Notes under the pieces: generated by a model
The model's input: the letters and a program-made list of their open reading frames with translations, nothing else
Database searches by the model: none
Told to the model about the DNA's origin: nothing
Shown: positions 53,505-62,132 of the stretch, in pieces
Layout of the letters: each line of letters starts with the position of its first letter
How positions within the stretch are numbered: the stretch's first letter is position 1
Made by a program: the position numbers and the translations under genes
Source of the DNA: Methylomagnum ishizawai
Lineage (GTDB): Bacteria > Pseudomonadota > Gammaproteobacteria > Methylococcales > Methylococcaceae
Assembly (NCBI RefSeq): GCF_019670005.1
Contig: NZ_AP019783.1
Span: 1,756,501-1,820,500 of the forward strand
Length of the DNA: 64,000 nt
Direction of reading: 5' to 3'

Positions 53505-54525
53505 ACCCTTATTCATCGTCAGCACCGGACGCTGCGGTTCGACCCTGTTGTCGAATATGGTCAAGCTGCATCCCGACCTGTTGAGCATTTCGGAATTCTT
53601 CACCTCGCTGTCCAGCAACGCCTTTCCCGGCGGGGGGCGGCCGACGGGCGAGGCGGTGTTCCAGCGCCTGAATACCCTGCCGCCCGGCGGACGGGCCTTG
53701 TTGAAGAACGGCCTGACCGTCGATGAATTCCTGTATCCGCAAGGGGGCCGTTACCAACCCGAGAATCTGCCGCCGATCCTCTGCGCCACGCTGCCGCACC
53801 TGACCGGGGACCCTGACGCGCTCTGGGACGAACTCGCCCCCTTGTTGCGGGCGCGGGGCGCGGACACGCTGGCCGGGCATTACCGCTTCGTGTTCGATTG
53901 GCTGGCCTGCCGCTTCGGGAAACAGGCATGGCTGGAGCGTTCCGGGGCGTCTTTGTTGTTCGTGCCCACCTTGGCCCGGATGTTTCCCGATGCGCGGTTC
54001 GTCCATATCTACCGGGATGGCCGGGATACCGCCCTGTCCATGTACCGCCATCACTTTTTCCGCCTGCGGGTGCAGGCCGCGCTGCGCTTGAAGGCGTTCG
54101 GGCTCGACCCCTTCCACCCGTTCAACGTGCCCGGCACCAGCCCGTGGATGCCCTGGTTCGAGCGGCTGTTGTTCTGGCGCTTCGATGCCGAGAAATACCG
54201 GCGGACCGAACTCCCGCTTGCGGCGTTCGGGGGGTTCTGGAGCGGCATGATCGAACGCGGCCTCGGGTATTTGAACGCCTTGCCGCAGAACCGGGTGTTG
54301 TCCGTGGGTTATGAAATCCTGGTGGCCGCGCCGCGCGAGGAATTGACCCGGTTCATCCGGTTCGTGGGGCCGGAATACGAAAACCCGGCCTGGCTGGAGG
54401 CGGCGGCCGCCCTGCCGCGCTCCAGGCCACCCGCTTGGCAAGGGCTGGCCCCGGACGAACAAGCCCGGCTGGCCGCCGCCTGCGCGCCGGGACAACAACT
54501 TTTGGGCTACGGCCTTCAACCCTAG
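53470..54525 (+). CDS. Sulfotransferase-family protein
   Basis: A PAPS-dependent sulfotransferase fold (351 aa). The 5'-phosphosulfate loop is PLFIVSTGRCGSTLLSNMVK (residues 13-32, GRCGST core), and the 3'-phosphate-binding segment is RFVHIYRDGRDTALSMYRHH (residues 174-195) with the conserved Arg-Asp-x-R-Asp pattern. The acceptor is unknown. It overlaps the SDR gene by 35 bp and precedes the P450 by 18 bp, so the three appear co-transcribed. Analogy: in M. tuberculosis, Stf3 sulfates a menaquinone that is first oxidised by Cyp128. Confidence 0.88.
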   Translation: MSNNYSPTASFKPLFIVSTGRCGSTLLSNMVKLHPDLLSISEFFTSLSSNAFPGGGRPTGEAVFQRLNTLPPGGRALLKNGLTVDEFLYPQGGRYQPENLPPILCATLPHLTGDPDALWDELAPLLRARGADTLAGHYRFVFDWLACRFGKQAWLERSGASLLFVPTLARMFPDARFVHIYRDGRDTALSMYRHHFFRLRVQAALRLKAFGLDPFHPFNVPGTSPWMPWFERLLFWRFDAEKYRRTELPLAAFGGFWSGMIERGLGYLNALPQNRVLSVGYEILVAAPREELTRFIRFVGPEYENPAWLEAAAALPRSRPPAWQGLAPDEQARLAAACAPGQQLLGYGLQP

Positions 54526-54543
54526 CGATCCAGGTGACACGCC

Positions 54544-55887
54544 ATGACCACCCAACTCCCTCCCGGCCCCAAAGGCCGCGCCATCCGCCATTTCTGGGCG
54601 CGGCTACACAATAACGCCGATTTCTTCGCCCGCCTCCAGGCCGAATATGGCGGCATCGTTTATCTCAGCGTGCCGTTCAGGAAGCTCTGCGTGATCTTCG
54701 ACCCGGTGCTGATCCAGCAAGCCTTGGTCGAAAAACGCGCCTCGTTCGAGCAAGGGCCGGGTTATAAGCGGGCCACTTTCCTGGGCGGTCCCACCGTGCT
54801 GACCTCGGATGGCGACGAGCATAAGCGGCGGCGCAAGCTGGTCCAGCCGTCCTTCCACAAGCAGGCGCTCAACGGTTATGCCGAGACCATGATCGATGAG
54901 ACGGACAAACTGCAACGGGGCTGGCGCGACGGCCAGACCATCGACCTCGTCCAAACCACCACCGCGACCGCCCTGAATATCGCGACCCGGACCTTCTTCG
55001 GCGCGGATTCGCGGATCGATCCCGGTTTGGTCGGGGAGGCGCTCAAAGGCGTTTTTTGGGATTTCACGCTCGGCCAATTGCCGTTCAACCGCTATTTGGC
55101 CCGCTTGCCTTTGCCGCGGAACCGGCAGGCCCAAGCCGCTTTCCGTGCGCTGGATCATGAGATCGACGCCATCATCGACCAAGCCCTCGACGCCAGCCAG
55201 GAACGTAACGACCTGATTTCCCATTTGGTCCGGGCCAAGGACGAAGGCGGCGTGGATCGCTCCTTGAACCGCGCCGAGGTGCGCGACGAAGCCTATGTCA
55301 TTTTGATGGCGGGCCATGAAACCACCGCCAACGTCATGGCCTGGATGTTCTACTGCCTCGACCAGCACCCGGCGGTGCGCGAGCGCTTGGAGCGCGAAAT
55401 CGACGGGGTGTTGGGGGGGCGGCGTCCGGGCTTGGCCGATTACGACCGGCTGGTGTATGCGCGCGCGGTGTTCGACGAGACGGTGCGCCTATTCCCGCCG
55501 GTCTACTACGTCGGACGCCAAGCCATCGAGGACAGTACCCTCGGCGATTACTTGATTCCCAAGGGAACGGCCCTCCAGCCTTGTTTGCTGGCCGGCCTCC
55601 GCGATGAACGTTTCTTCGAGGAGGCCGGGGGCTTCAAGCCGGAGCGTTGGCTGGAGGAGAACGACCATCCCAAGCTGGCCCTGTCGGCCTTCGGGCTGGG
55701 CGTCCATAAATGCGTGGGCGAAGCCTTCGCCAGGATGGAAGCCGTGTTCATGCTGGCGGCCATCGTCCCGCGCTGGCGGTTGAATGTGGTGTCCAGCCAT
55801 CCCCCCGTGGTGAATTCCCTGGTGTTCTATCAATTTCCACGGGGGTTCCAGATGACCGTGCGGGCGCGGGCGGCGACCGCGCCATAG
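54544..55887 (+). CDS. Cytochrome P450
   Basis: A soluble-looking P450 (447 aa) without a membrane anchor. The haem-thiolate Cys is at 390 in SAFGLGVHKCVGEAFARME, the ExxR helix is in FDETVRLFPPVYYVGRQ, and the oxygen-activating I helix is in LMAGHETTANVMAWMFY with the conserved Gly-x-Glu/Asp-Thr. The fold is complete. The N-terminus MTTQLPPGPKGRAIRHFWAR is proline-rich like microsomal P450s. Redox partners (ferredoxin or reductase) are not in the unit. It lies four bases from the convergent DUF2236 gene. Confidence 0.95.
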   Translation: MTTQLPPGPKGRAIRHFWARLHNNADFFARLQAEYGGIVYLSVPFRKLCVIFDPVLIQQALVEKRASFEQGPGYKRATFLGGPTVLTSDGDEHKRRRKLVQPSFHKQALNGYAETMIDETDKLQRGWRDGQTIDLVQTTTATALNIATRTFFGADSRIDPGLVGEALKGVFWDFTLGQLPFNRYLARLPLPRNRQAQAAFRALDHEIDAIIDQALDASQERNDLISHLVRAKDEGGVDRSLNRAEVRDEAYVILMAGHETTANVMAWMFYCLDQHPAVRERLEREIDGVLGGRRPGLADYDRLVYARAVFDETVRLFPPVYYVGRQAIEDSTLGDYLIPKGTALQPCLLAGLRDERFFEEAGGFKPERWLEENDHPKLALSAFGLGVHKCVGEAFARMEAVFMLAAIVPRWRLNVVSSHPPVVNSLVFYQFPRGFQMTVRARAATAP

Positions 55888-55891
55888 CCGT

Positions 55892-57067
55892 TCAAGCCGG
55901 AGGGCGGGAGGCGTGCTGCCCGAAGGGGACGCTCTCGTAATCGCTCATGTCCAGCCAGAACTCCATCCCCATGAAGTTACGGACGGCGGCGGGCACCAAA
56001 AAGGGCAACCATTCCGACCCGCGCACGCAGGCCATGAAGGCATGGCCCAGCCACCGGTGCCGGGCCGGGGGGAAGCCCAGGCGGTCGGCCAAGCCGTCGC
56101 CGAGCAGATGGCGGGACATCGTATAGACGAGGTTGATCTCCCATTGGGCCAGGCGCGGATCGTCGATTTTCAGGAAGGCCGGTCCCGCCTCCATCATCGA
56201 TTTACACAGCCGCTTGGAGTCCTCGTCGGGATCGAATTCCAGGGAAAAGCCGATATCGAGCAACCGTTGCGCCTCATACTCCGAGGTGTAGACCATCTCG
56301 GGATGGATGCCGAACAAATAGCCGACATAGCGCCAAGTCAACAAGATGCTCTCGACCTCTTGCGGGGTGAAGCGGACCCCCATGCGCTGCATACCCTTCA
56401 GCACATAGAACGAGAAGAACACGGCATTCATCGCCATATGCGCCTGATTGATCGGCAGGCCATAGGTCGCGCAATCCCACTGGCCGGATCGCAGCAACTG
56501 CTGCCGGGCGCGGGCGTGCATCATCCGCATCAACACCGCCCATTTAAAGCCGTCCGCATCGCGCCGCAAGCCCTGGGGATAGAACGTCTCGACCACGAAG
56601 CGCGCCGTGCGGGCGAAACGCAACGGGGTCGCATTGAGGAGTTCGGCGGTGAACGCCAGGGGTTTGTTGCCGTTGGCCAGATAAGAGTGCGGCAAGGCAT
56701 AGGCCGCGAACGACAGCGCGACCAAGAAGCCGTTGCGGCAAATCTTGGCGCTGGCATGGCGCATGCGGTCCCAATCCACCCATAACGGCACACGATCCAG
56801 CGTCTCGAACAAGGCCCGCAGTTCGTCGGGCGCGTCCTCGACCGCCCCGATACCTTCTTCAAGCGCCAGGTTCAGCATTTTCATGCCGTCGCCGGGCGGG
56901 AGCGTAGCGAAATGAAGGGTCAATGCGTCGGCCAGCGGGTCGCCGATATGCAGGCATTCCAGATAGCGGTCAACGGCTTCGCCATGCCGCGCCTTGGCCG
57001 CCGCGACGCGCTCGGGAGACAGCGGGGGAAATGGCGAGCTTCCGGGAGTAAAGGGTTCGGCTTTCAT
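55892..57067 (-). CDS. DUF2236 / MpaB-rubber oxygenase-like family protein
   Basis: A 391-aa protein of the oxygenase MpaB / latex-clearing protein family. Signature segments are FVVETFYPQGLRRDADGFKW, LRSGQWDCATYGLPINQAHM (the INQAHM histidine is a haem-ligand candidate) and YVGYLFGIHPEMVYTSEYEA. No signal peptide. The Met at 57067 is favoured over the longer frame to 57322. In the family some members cleave polyisoprenoid or fungal meroterpenoid side chains. It is convergent with the P450, so it is a neighbour rather than an operon member. Confidence 0.8.
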   Translation of the reverse strand: MKAEPFTPGSSPFPPLSPERVAAAKARHGEAVDRYLECLHIGDPLADALTLHFATLPPGDGMKMLNLALEEGIGAVEDAPDELRALFETLDRVPLWVDWDRMRHASAKICRNGFLVALSFAAYALPHSYLANGNKPLAFTAELLNATPLRFARTARFVVETFYPQGLRRDADGFKWAVLMRMMHARARQQLLRSGQWDCATYGLPINQAHMAMNAVFFSFYVLKGMQRMGVRFTPQEVESILLTWRYVGYLFGIHPEMVYTSEYEAQRLLDIGFSLEFDPDEDSKRLCKSMMEAGPAFLKIDDPRLAQWEINLVYTMSRHLLGDGLADRLGFPPARHRWLGHAFMACVRGSEWLPFLVPAAVRNFMGMEFWLDMSDYESVPFGQHASRPPA

Positions 57068-57461
57068 CGGTCTTCTTCTGAAGGTTGCGCGATTGATTGA
57101 AGAATATAGGAGAGGTTGACCAAACAAATGTGGGCGGCGGAGAAACGCCCGTATACGCCAACGATACGGGGCGCGGCACTTGGCAAGGCGCGTGCCTGGG
57201 GTGTTCCTGGGTCGCGGGCTGGCCTGTGGTTCGTGGATGAATGGAGCGGTGCGGAACCCGTGGTCTTGCCGGTTCCGCGGGCTTGAGGTCGGACGTATTC
57301 CGCCGCATGGTCGGGATGCCACATCCGGTGGGATACGCGGGTGTGCTATTCCACCCCATAAGCTATAACGTGGCGTTAATTACCTGTCAAATTCGATAGG
57401 CCGGACCCCCAGGAACCGCTCGATTCGCAGGGGGCACCAACCCATAAAGGACCCGCTTATC
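57068..57461. other. Intergenic region with a dispersed repeat
   Basis: No gene in this 394-bp stretch. It contains a copy of a repeat at 57313-57358 (39 of 46 bases match 58251-58296; related to 59415-59447). The start of the DUF2236 gene is bordered by an AT-rich leader around 57080-57130 that may hold its promoter, but no definite boxes were found. Confidence 0.5.
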
Positions 57462-58157
57462 CTAAACAGCGGTAATCCTCCGATGAATCTCGAGGCAATG
57501 CCGCACCAGGTTTGGGTGGTTTTCCAGGCAGCGTTTCAGGGGGGTATCGATTTCGTAAAAGTGGATGTTGGCGAGGAAACCGTAGAGGGCGGCGTCGAGG
57601 CTGGTGGGTTGGTCGCCGAACACGAATCCTTGCGCCGGAACGAGGTCTGCCAGCACTTGGAGGTCGGCGATGCCACGGGCTAGGGCCGCATCCGGCTCAT
57701 AGCGGCCTATGCCTTGGAAGAAATAGCGCTGGCGGTTGTATTCGCGGGCTTGGCACAGCGCGGTTTCGTTGATTTCGGGGTGTTCCCGCGTCAGTGCCGC
57801 ACAGAAGGCGGGCCAGTAGCGTTCGTCCTGCCAGCGCGAATAAGACATCGCCCAGTAGAGGTCGTCCAGCAGGCGGCTGGCCCAGACACAGGTGTTGCGC
57901 TGTGCGGGGGTCAAACCGGCATCGAGGTTGGATGGGTACTTTTGGTTAAGGTGGGCAATGATGGTGTCGCTGTCGCCCACGGTCTGGTTCTGGTCGATGA
58001 GATAGGGAAGTTGCCCCCGGGGTGCCTTGGAAGCATCAAGCGTATGCACCTGCTCGAAAGCCAGTCCCGCGAGGCGCATGAACGCGAAAACCTTCAGGCC
58101 GTAGCCATTGTTGTCGGCGACGCCGAATAGGGGAGGGTAAGAATAGAGGGTCAGCAT
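57462..58157 (-). CDS. Glutathione S-transferase-family protein
   Basis: A 231-aa GST-fold protein. N-terminal thioredoxin-like domain starts MLTLYSYPPLFGVADNNGYG, with the cis-Pro loop in SKAPRGQLPYLIDQN and QTVGDSDTIIAHLNQKY; the all-helical C-terminal domain follows (LVPAQGFVFGDQPTSLDAAL). The catalytic residue position near Tyr/Ser is not clear, as the usual Ser/Tyr is replaced in this subgroup. Substrate unknown. Start chosen at 58157; the upstream frame to 58262 crosses a repeat. Confidence 0.86.
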   Translation of the reverse strand: MLTLYSYPPLFGVADNNGYGLKVFAFMRLAGLAFEQVHTLDASKAPRGQLPYLIDQNQTVGDSDTIIAHLNQKYPSNLDAGLTPAQRNTCVWASRLLDDLYWAMSYSRWQDERYWPAFCAALTREHPEINETALCQAREYNRQRYFFQGIGRYEPDAALARGIADLQVLADLVPAQGFVFGDQPTSLDAALYGFLANIHFYEIDTPLKRCLENHPNLVRHCLEIHRRITAV

Positions 58158-58203
58158 CGCAAAGCCTCGTTGGGGATGGTGGTTGATAGGGCAGATCGGT
58201 ACC

Positions 58204-58297
58204 GTAGGATGGGTGGAGCGTAGCGAAACCCCTCTTGCCGCTGCGTGGTTGGGATTCCACATCCGGCGGAATACGCAGGTACGCTATTCCACCCTAC
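58204..58297. repeat. Palindromic extragenic repeat (REP/MITE-like)
   Basis: Imperfect terminal inverted repeats (GTAGGATGGGTGGA at the left, TCCACCCTAC at the right) bound a 94-bp unit with an internal stretch shared with 57313-57358 and 59415-59447. It has no coding capacity. This type is common between genes in GC-rich gammaproteobacteria. Confidence 0.6.
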
Positions 58298-58320
58298 GGG
58301 CCTGTCTCCGTTCACCACAG

Positions 58321-58746
58321 CTACGGAATGTGGCGCTCCACTACCGGCAATAATCTGGAATCAAGGACTGCGGCGGTTCTATGGCCTATTCCAGCCATAT
58401 ATCTAGGATTGGAGGCGAAAGCGAAGAAGCTTGCCACGGAGCTTTGCCTAACCAGCATGACAATATCCCATTGCTCTTCGCTGGGGCCGACAAGGAGTTT
58501 TCCACCGTCCCCGAGCAGTAGCAGTTCACCGCCACTTGCCTTGAGGAAGGGCAGGGCGTGGTCTATGTATTTTTGGAACGCCTCTCCGCCGGATATTTGG
58601 GTTTGGGGTGCCAGTTCCGGGCTATTGGCGTAATCCGCGATCTCTTTGAGGCGGATCAGGTTCAGCATCACCACCGGCCCTGAAATACCCCGTCTAAATA
58701 AGGCGGCTCCCGATTCTTGGGTGGGTTCTATGAAGTATTTTTCCAT
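58321..58746 (-). CDS. DUF1330-like dimeric alpha/beta-barrel protein
   Basis: A 141-aa protein, MEKYFIEPTQESGAALFRRG at the start; PVVMLNLIRLKEIADYANSP and GGEAFQKYIDHALPFLKASG are the beta-alpha-beta layout of DUF1330 and related ferredoxin-like barrel proteins. ELLLLGDGGKLLVGPSEEQW, then DIVMLVRQSSVASFFAFASN. Function unknown. It is next to the GST on the same strand, 164 bp upstream. Confidence 0.7.
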   Translation of the reverse strand: MEKYFIEPTQESGAALFRRGISGPVVMLNLIRLKEIADYANSPELAPQTQISGGEAFQKYIDHALPFLKASGGELLLLGDGGKLLVGPSEEQWDIVMLVRQSSVASFFAFASNPRYMAGIGHRTAAVLDSRLLPVVERHIP

Positions 58747-58824
58747 GGCTTTTTGCTAATGAGCCGGGTTTGGCTGTCGCTTCTTGTAGTGTGCGGTGAT
58801 GAGCGGGGCTGCCCAAATGATGCG

Positions 58825-58849
58825 ATTCCCTTCGTTCATCGCATCCTAC
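58825..58849. repeat. Dispersed 25-bp repeat (copy 2)
   Basis: ATTCCCTTCGTTCATCGCAT followed by CCTAC; one mismatch against the copy at 18504-18528. It lies three bases beyond the stop of the shortened HigA-like gene, on the strand opposite to its coding direction. Confidence 0.65.
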
Positions 58850-58852
58850 GAG

Positions 58853-59080
58853 CTATAGCGGCTCGTGATCGTGTTCATAGGTCTCGATCAAATCGCCAAT
58901 CACGGAAACCAGCGAATATAGCGGATGGGTGGCATCGTCCCGGACAATATCGAGTAGGTTGTTCAAGAGTTCGGTGGCTTGTTCGTAATCGCTTTCTGAT
59001 TCGATATGGGATATGGGGGCGGTGGCTCTGAGTGCCTGCCAAGCGGGAACCAGTTTTTCGATGTTGAGGACGGCGTTCAT
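58853..59080 (-). pseudogene. HigA-like antitoxin, C-terminal HTH missing
   Basis: 75 aa starting MNAVLNIEKLVPAWQALRAT with ATELLNNLLDIVRDDATHPL and IGDLIETYEHDHEPL, the N-terminal module of the HigA family that usually continues into an XRE helix-turn-helix. Here a stop codon follows HEPL, and the dispersed 25-bp repeat lies 3 bp further. Thus the DNA-binding domain seems lost. GGAGG ends 6 bp upstream of the start and the ATG overlaps the ancestral higB stop (ATGA). The truncation may have left a binding-only antitoxin, but decay is more likely. Confidence 0.65.
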
Positions 59081-59367
59081 TTTTTCCTCCAATGGTTTCG
59101 GTCATATTCGGCGTGGGTCATGACTTGCCGGATATAGAGGCGTTATTTGTCGTAGTGGATGACGGTGGCGATCCGATATTTATTGCCGCCCACATCGAAT
59201 AACGTATAGCCATCGACATAATCCGCCGAGCTGAAGGTTCTCCGCAATTCGGGAAAGGATGTTGCCGTAATTTGCCCCATTTTGCGAAACCATTCTTCCA
59301 ACGCGGGTTTCGATTCCGGGTGGCGTCCCCAGAATTCACGGATGGGTTTCTTGGAGATAACTCGCAT
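59077..59367 (-). pseudogene. HigB-family mRNA interferase toxin with in-frame nonsense codon
   Basis: The frame starts MRVISKKPIREFWGRHPESK with YTLFDVGGNKYRIATVIHYD, the HigB signature, and stops at a TAA (59143-59145) after 74 codons. The same frame continues without further stop as RLYIRQVMTHAEYDRNHWRK, the expected C-terminal part, to a TGA at 59077-59079 that overlaps the antitoxin ATG. So a single change, probably from a sense codon such as CAA or AAA to TAA, broke the toxin. The residues lost include the conserved His in the MTHAEYDR segment. Confidence 0.75.
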
Positions 59368-59414
59368 GGTTTTCTGGGAGGTGGGTGGTTATATCCAAAA
59401 TGGCGGGGGCGGGT

Positions 59415-59447
59415 CGGCGGAATACGTGGGTACGCTATTCTGCCCTA
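59415..59447. repeat. Partial copy of the 57.3/58.2 kb repeat
   Basis: CGGCGGAATACGTGGGTACG followed by CTATTCTGCCCTA; matches the 3' half of the repeats at 57313-57358 and 58251-58296 with scattered mismatches. Between the HigB-like gene and the next hypothetical gene. Confidence 0.55.
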
Positions 59448-59459
59448 AGGCCTTACTGG

Positions 59460-59906
59460 TTAAAAGCAAGCCGCAGTAGCTCCAATATAGAAAGCACGTC
59501 CGTAAGTCGCGTCGCTAAAGCCGGGGTTGCTATTGATAAAGTCATCTCTAATTTTTTCGTATTCCGTACTCTTGTCTATAAATGCGATTCCTACCGCATA
59601 ACAAGACGACATGAGCATTTTTGAGCGCTTTATCCAATCTTCAATTTCTGTTTGAGATGCCGCAGCAAAAATCTCGAACGGATTAATTTGGCTATCGGGT
59701 TCTTTGGCTGAATGCCGTGAGTTGTAAAATGTGATAATGAATATACCGTCTGCCAAGTTGACTGAGAGTGCTTCGTCAATTGTTTTTTGCTTGTACGATT
59801 TCGCCGTGTTTTCCAAAGGCGTTTTCCTTGCTTTACTCGCTTTATTGGTTAGGCCGCTCCGATTAGTGCAGGATGACATAAAATCTGTGCTGATTCCCTC
59901 ACCCAT
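59460..59906 (-). CDS. Hypothetical protein, low GC
   Basis: A 148-aa protein starting MGEGISTDFMSSCTNRSG if the Met at 59906 is used. Lys/Ser-rich with alternating strands (ALSVNLADGIFIITFYNSRH, KMLMSSCYAVGIAFIDKSTE). Not recognised, and no signal peptide. It is clearly AT-richer than its neighbours, and its start overlaps the relA 3' end by 8 bp. It may be an acquired gene. An expression signal was not seen. Confidence 0.5.
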   Translation of the reverse strand: MGEGISTDFMSSCTNRSGLTNKASKARKTPLENTAKSYKQKTIDEALSVNLADGIFIITFYNSRHSAKEPDSQINPFEIFAAASQTEIEDWIKRSKMLMSSCYAVGIAFIDKSTEYEKIRDDFINSNPGFSDATYGRAFYIGATAACF

Positions 59907-62067
59907 GCTCCTTCCGCCGCGCCCCCAAAACATTATGCACCTCCCCGATCCGGTCCAGCGCCTGGCTCAACTGGGCCAGGTCGGCGACTTCCGCCGTGAT
60001 GAGCATCACCACATCCCCCTTGTCGGGATCGGTCAGCGTGTTGCTGCGGAGGATGTTGATATGCTCGGCGGACAGCACATGGGCGATATCCTTCAATAAG
60101 CCCTTGCGGTCCAGCGCCCGCACTTCCAGTTCCACCGGGAAGGTTTCCTGCTCCTCGCCCCAGGCCACATCGATCAAACGGCTGTGCTTCTCCTCGCGCA
60201 ATTGCAATACGTTCACGCAATCCCGCCGGTGGATGGCGATGCCCCGCCCGATGGTGATATAGCCCACGATGGGATCGCCCGGCACCGGGGCGCAACAGCG
60301 GGCCATATGGGTCATGAGGTTGCGGATACCCTGGATCGTCACTTCCTCCTTGGCCTGGCCTTGCGGCACCGGTTTCTTCACCACCGGCACCTTGGGGCGC
60401 GGCGGCTGCCAATCGGCGGGTTTCAGCACGCCCGCCAACTGCGCCGCCGAAATATCGGCCCGGCCCACCGCCAACAACAAATCGTTGCCGTGCGGCAGAT
60501 GGAAATGCCGCGCCAGGTCCTCCAAATCCACCTCCTTCACGCCCATCTTCTGGCGTTCGCGGTCGAGGATGGTTTTGCCGGCCTTGAGGTGTTTTTCGTG
60601 GTCCTGCTGGCGGAACCACGCCCTGATCTTGCCGCGGGCGTGGGCGGTCTTGACATAGCCCAAGTGGCTGTCGAGCCAACCCAGGCTCGGCCCGCCGGCC
60701 TTGGTGGTCAGCACCTCGACCTTGTCGCCGGATTTCAAGGCGTGGGTCAGCTGCACCATGCGCCCGTTGACCTTCGCGCCCCGGCAATGGTGGCCGACCT
60801 CGGTGTGGATGGCATAGGCGAAATCCACCGGCGTCGCCCCCTTGCGCAGCCGGATCACCTGGCCCTTGGGCGTCAGCACGAAGATTTGGTCCTCGAACAA
60901 TTCCGCCCGGAAGCTTTCCAGGATGGTTTCGTCCTCCTTGTTTTCCAGGAGGCGGCGCAGGGCGTTGATGCTGCGGTCGAGGGCGGCATCTTGCCTGCCG
61001 CCTTCCTTGTAGCGCCAATGCGCGGCCACGCCGTATTCGGCGAAGGCGTGCATGTCCTCGGTGCGGATTTGGATTTCGACGGGCCTGCCTTCCGGTCCCA
61101 CCACCACGGTGTGCAACGATTGGTAGCCGTTGTCCTTGGGGTTGGCGATGTAATCGTCGAATTCCTTGGGGACATGCAGCCAGCGGCTATGCACCAAACC
61201 CAGCACGGCATAGCAGGACGGCACGTCCTCGACGATGGCCCTGACCGCGTGCAGATCGTAAAGCTCGTCCAGCGGCACCTCCTTCCGGGTCATTTTGCGG
61301 TGGATGCTGTAGATATGCTTGGGGCGGCCGAACACCCGCACCTTGATGCCCTGGGCCTCGAATTCCTCGCGCAGGTCGGCCATGAAACGGTGGATGAAGC
61401 CTTCGCGCTCGGCGCGGTTGGCGGCCAGGGATTTGGCGAGCTGCTTGTATTCCTCCGGTTCCAGGTAGCGGAACGACAGGTCTTCCAGTTCCCACTTGAG
61501 CTGGCCGACGCCGAGCCGGTTGGCCAGCGGGGCGAAGATGTCCAGGGTTTCCAGGGCGATCTTGCGGCGCTGGCGTTCGTCCTGGTCCTGGTCCTTGAGC
61601 AGGCGCAGGCGTTGCAGGCGGTAGGCCAGCTTCACCACCACGCCGCGCACATCGTTCACCACCGCCAGCAACATGCGCCGCAGCAATTCGGCCTGGTCGG
61701 GTTGCTTGGGCTCGTCGGGGCGGTATTCGTCGAAGGTGTTGAGCCAGTTCACCTTGCGCACCAGTTCGGCGATGGCCGGGCCGAAACGGTGTTCGATCTC
61801 GTGTTCGTCCAGGGTGTCGCGCAGATAGGGATCGCTGAGCAGGGCGACCTGGAGGGTCGGGGCATCGACCTTGAGATTGTGCAGGGTGTGGGCGACATCG
61901 ATGCCGCGGGGGCGGACCTGGGTGTCGTTGTCCCGCGCCTTGACGGCGAGTTCGAGGGCTTCGGCGATCTTGCCGCGCTCCTCTTCCTTGTAGCCCGCCG
62001 ACAGCCGGGCCAGCAGTTCGTCGTTGGGGCGGGAGGAAATATCGGCGTGGTAATAGGAATGCTTCAT
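59899..62067 (-). CDS. relA: RelA, (p)ppGpp synthetase I
   Basis: Long RSH enzyme (722 aa). The N-terminal HD-like domain is degenerate: the HDxxEDT motif expected of a SpoT hydrolase is absent (LLSDPYLRDTLDEHEIEHRF instead), so hydrolase activity is not expected. The synthetase domain has KVRVFGRPKHIYSIHRKMTR, then EFDDYIANPKDNGYQSLHTV with the EFDD motif characteristic of RelA. The TGS domain starts near residue 400 (IFVLTPKGQVIRLRKGATPV), the zinc-finger-like CC is in MARCCAPVPGDPIVG, and an ACT domain ends the protein. Confidence 0.94.
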   Translation of the reverse strand: MKHSYYHADISSRPNDELLARLSAGYKEEERGKIAEALELAVKARDNDTQVRPRGIDVAHTLHNLKVDAPTLQVALLSDPYLRDTLDEHEIEHRFGPAIAELVRKVNWLNTFDEYRPDEPKQPDQAELLRRMLLAVVNDVRGVVVKLAYRLQRLRLLKDQDQDERQRRKIALETLDIFAPLANRLGVGQLKWELEDLSFRYLEPEEYKQLAKSLAANRAEREGFIHRFMADLREEFEAQGIKVRVFGRPKHIYSIHRKMTRKEVPLDELYDLHAVRAIVEDVPSCYAVLGLVHSRWLHVPKEFDDYIANPKDNGYQSLHTVVVGPEGRPVEIQIRTEDMHAFAEYGVAAHWRYKEGGRQDAALDRSINALRRLLENKEDETILESFRAELFEDQIFVLTPKGQVIRLRKGATPVDFAYAIHTEVGHHCRGAKVNGRMVQLTHALKSGDKVEVLTTKAGGPSLGWLDSHLGYVKTAHARGKIRAWFRQQDHEKHLKAGKTILDRERQKMGVKEVDLEDLARHFHLPHGNDLLLAVGRADISAAQLAGVLKPADWQPPRPKVPVVKKPVPQGQAKEEVTIQGIRNLMTHMARCCAPVPGDPIVGYITIGRGIAIHRRDCVNVLQLREEKHSRLIDVAWGEEQETFPVELEVRALDRKGLLKDIAHVLSAEHINILRSNTLTDPDKGDVVMLITAEVADLAQLSQALDRIGEVHNVLGARRKEHG

Positions 62068-62132
62068 GGGAAATCCGTATCGGTCCCGGCGCGGGCCGCT
62101 TCCGCTGAATTCTAGGGGTTCCGCGCCGGGGT

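Noticed and set aside
60184-62115. 643-codon plus-strand frame opposite relA
   Set aside because: Shadow frame created by GC-rich codons; relA is complete on the minus strand.
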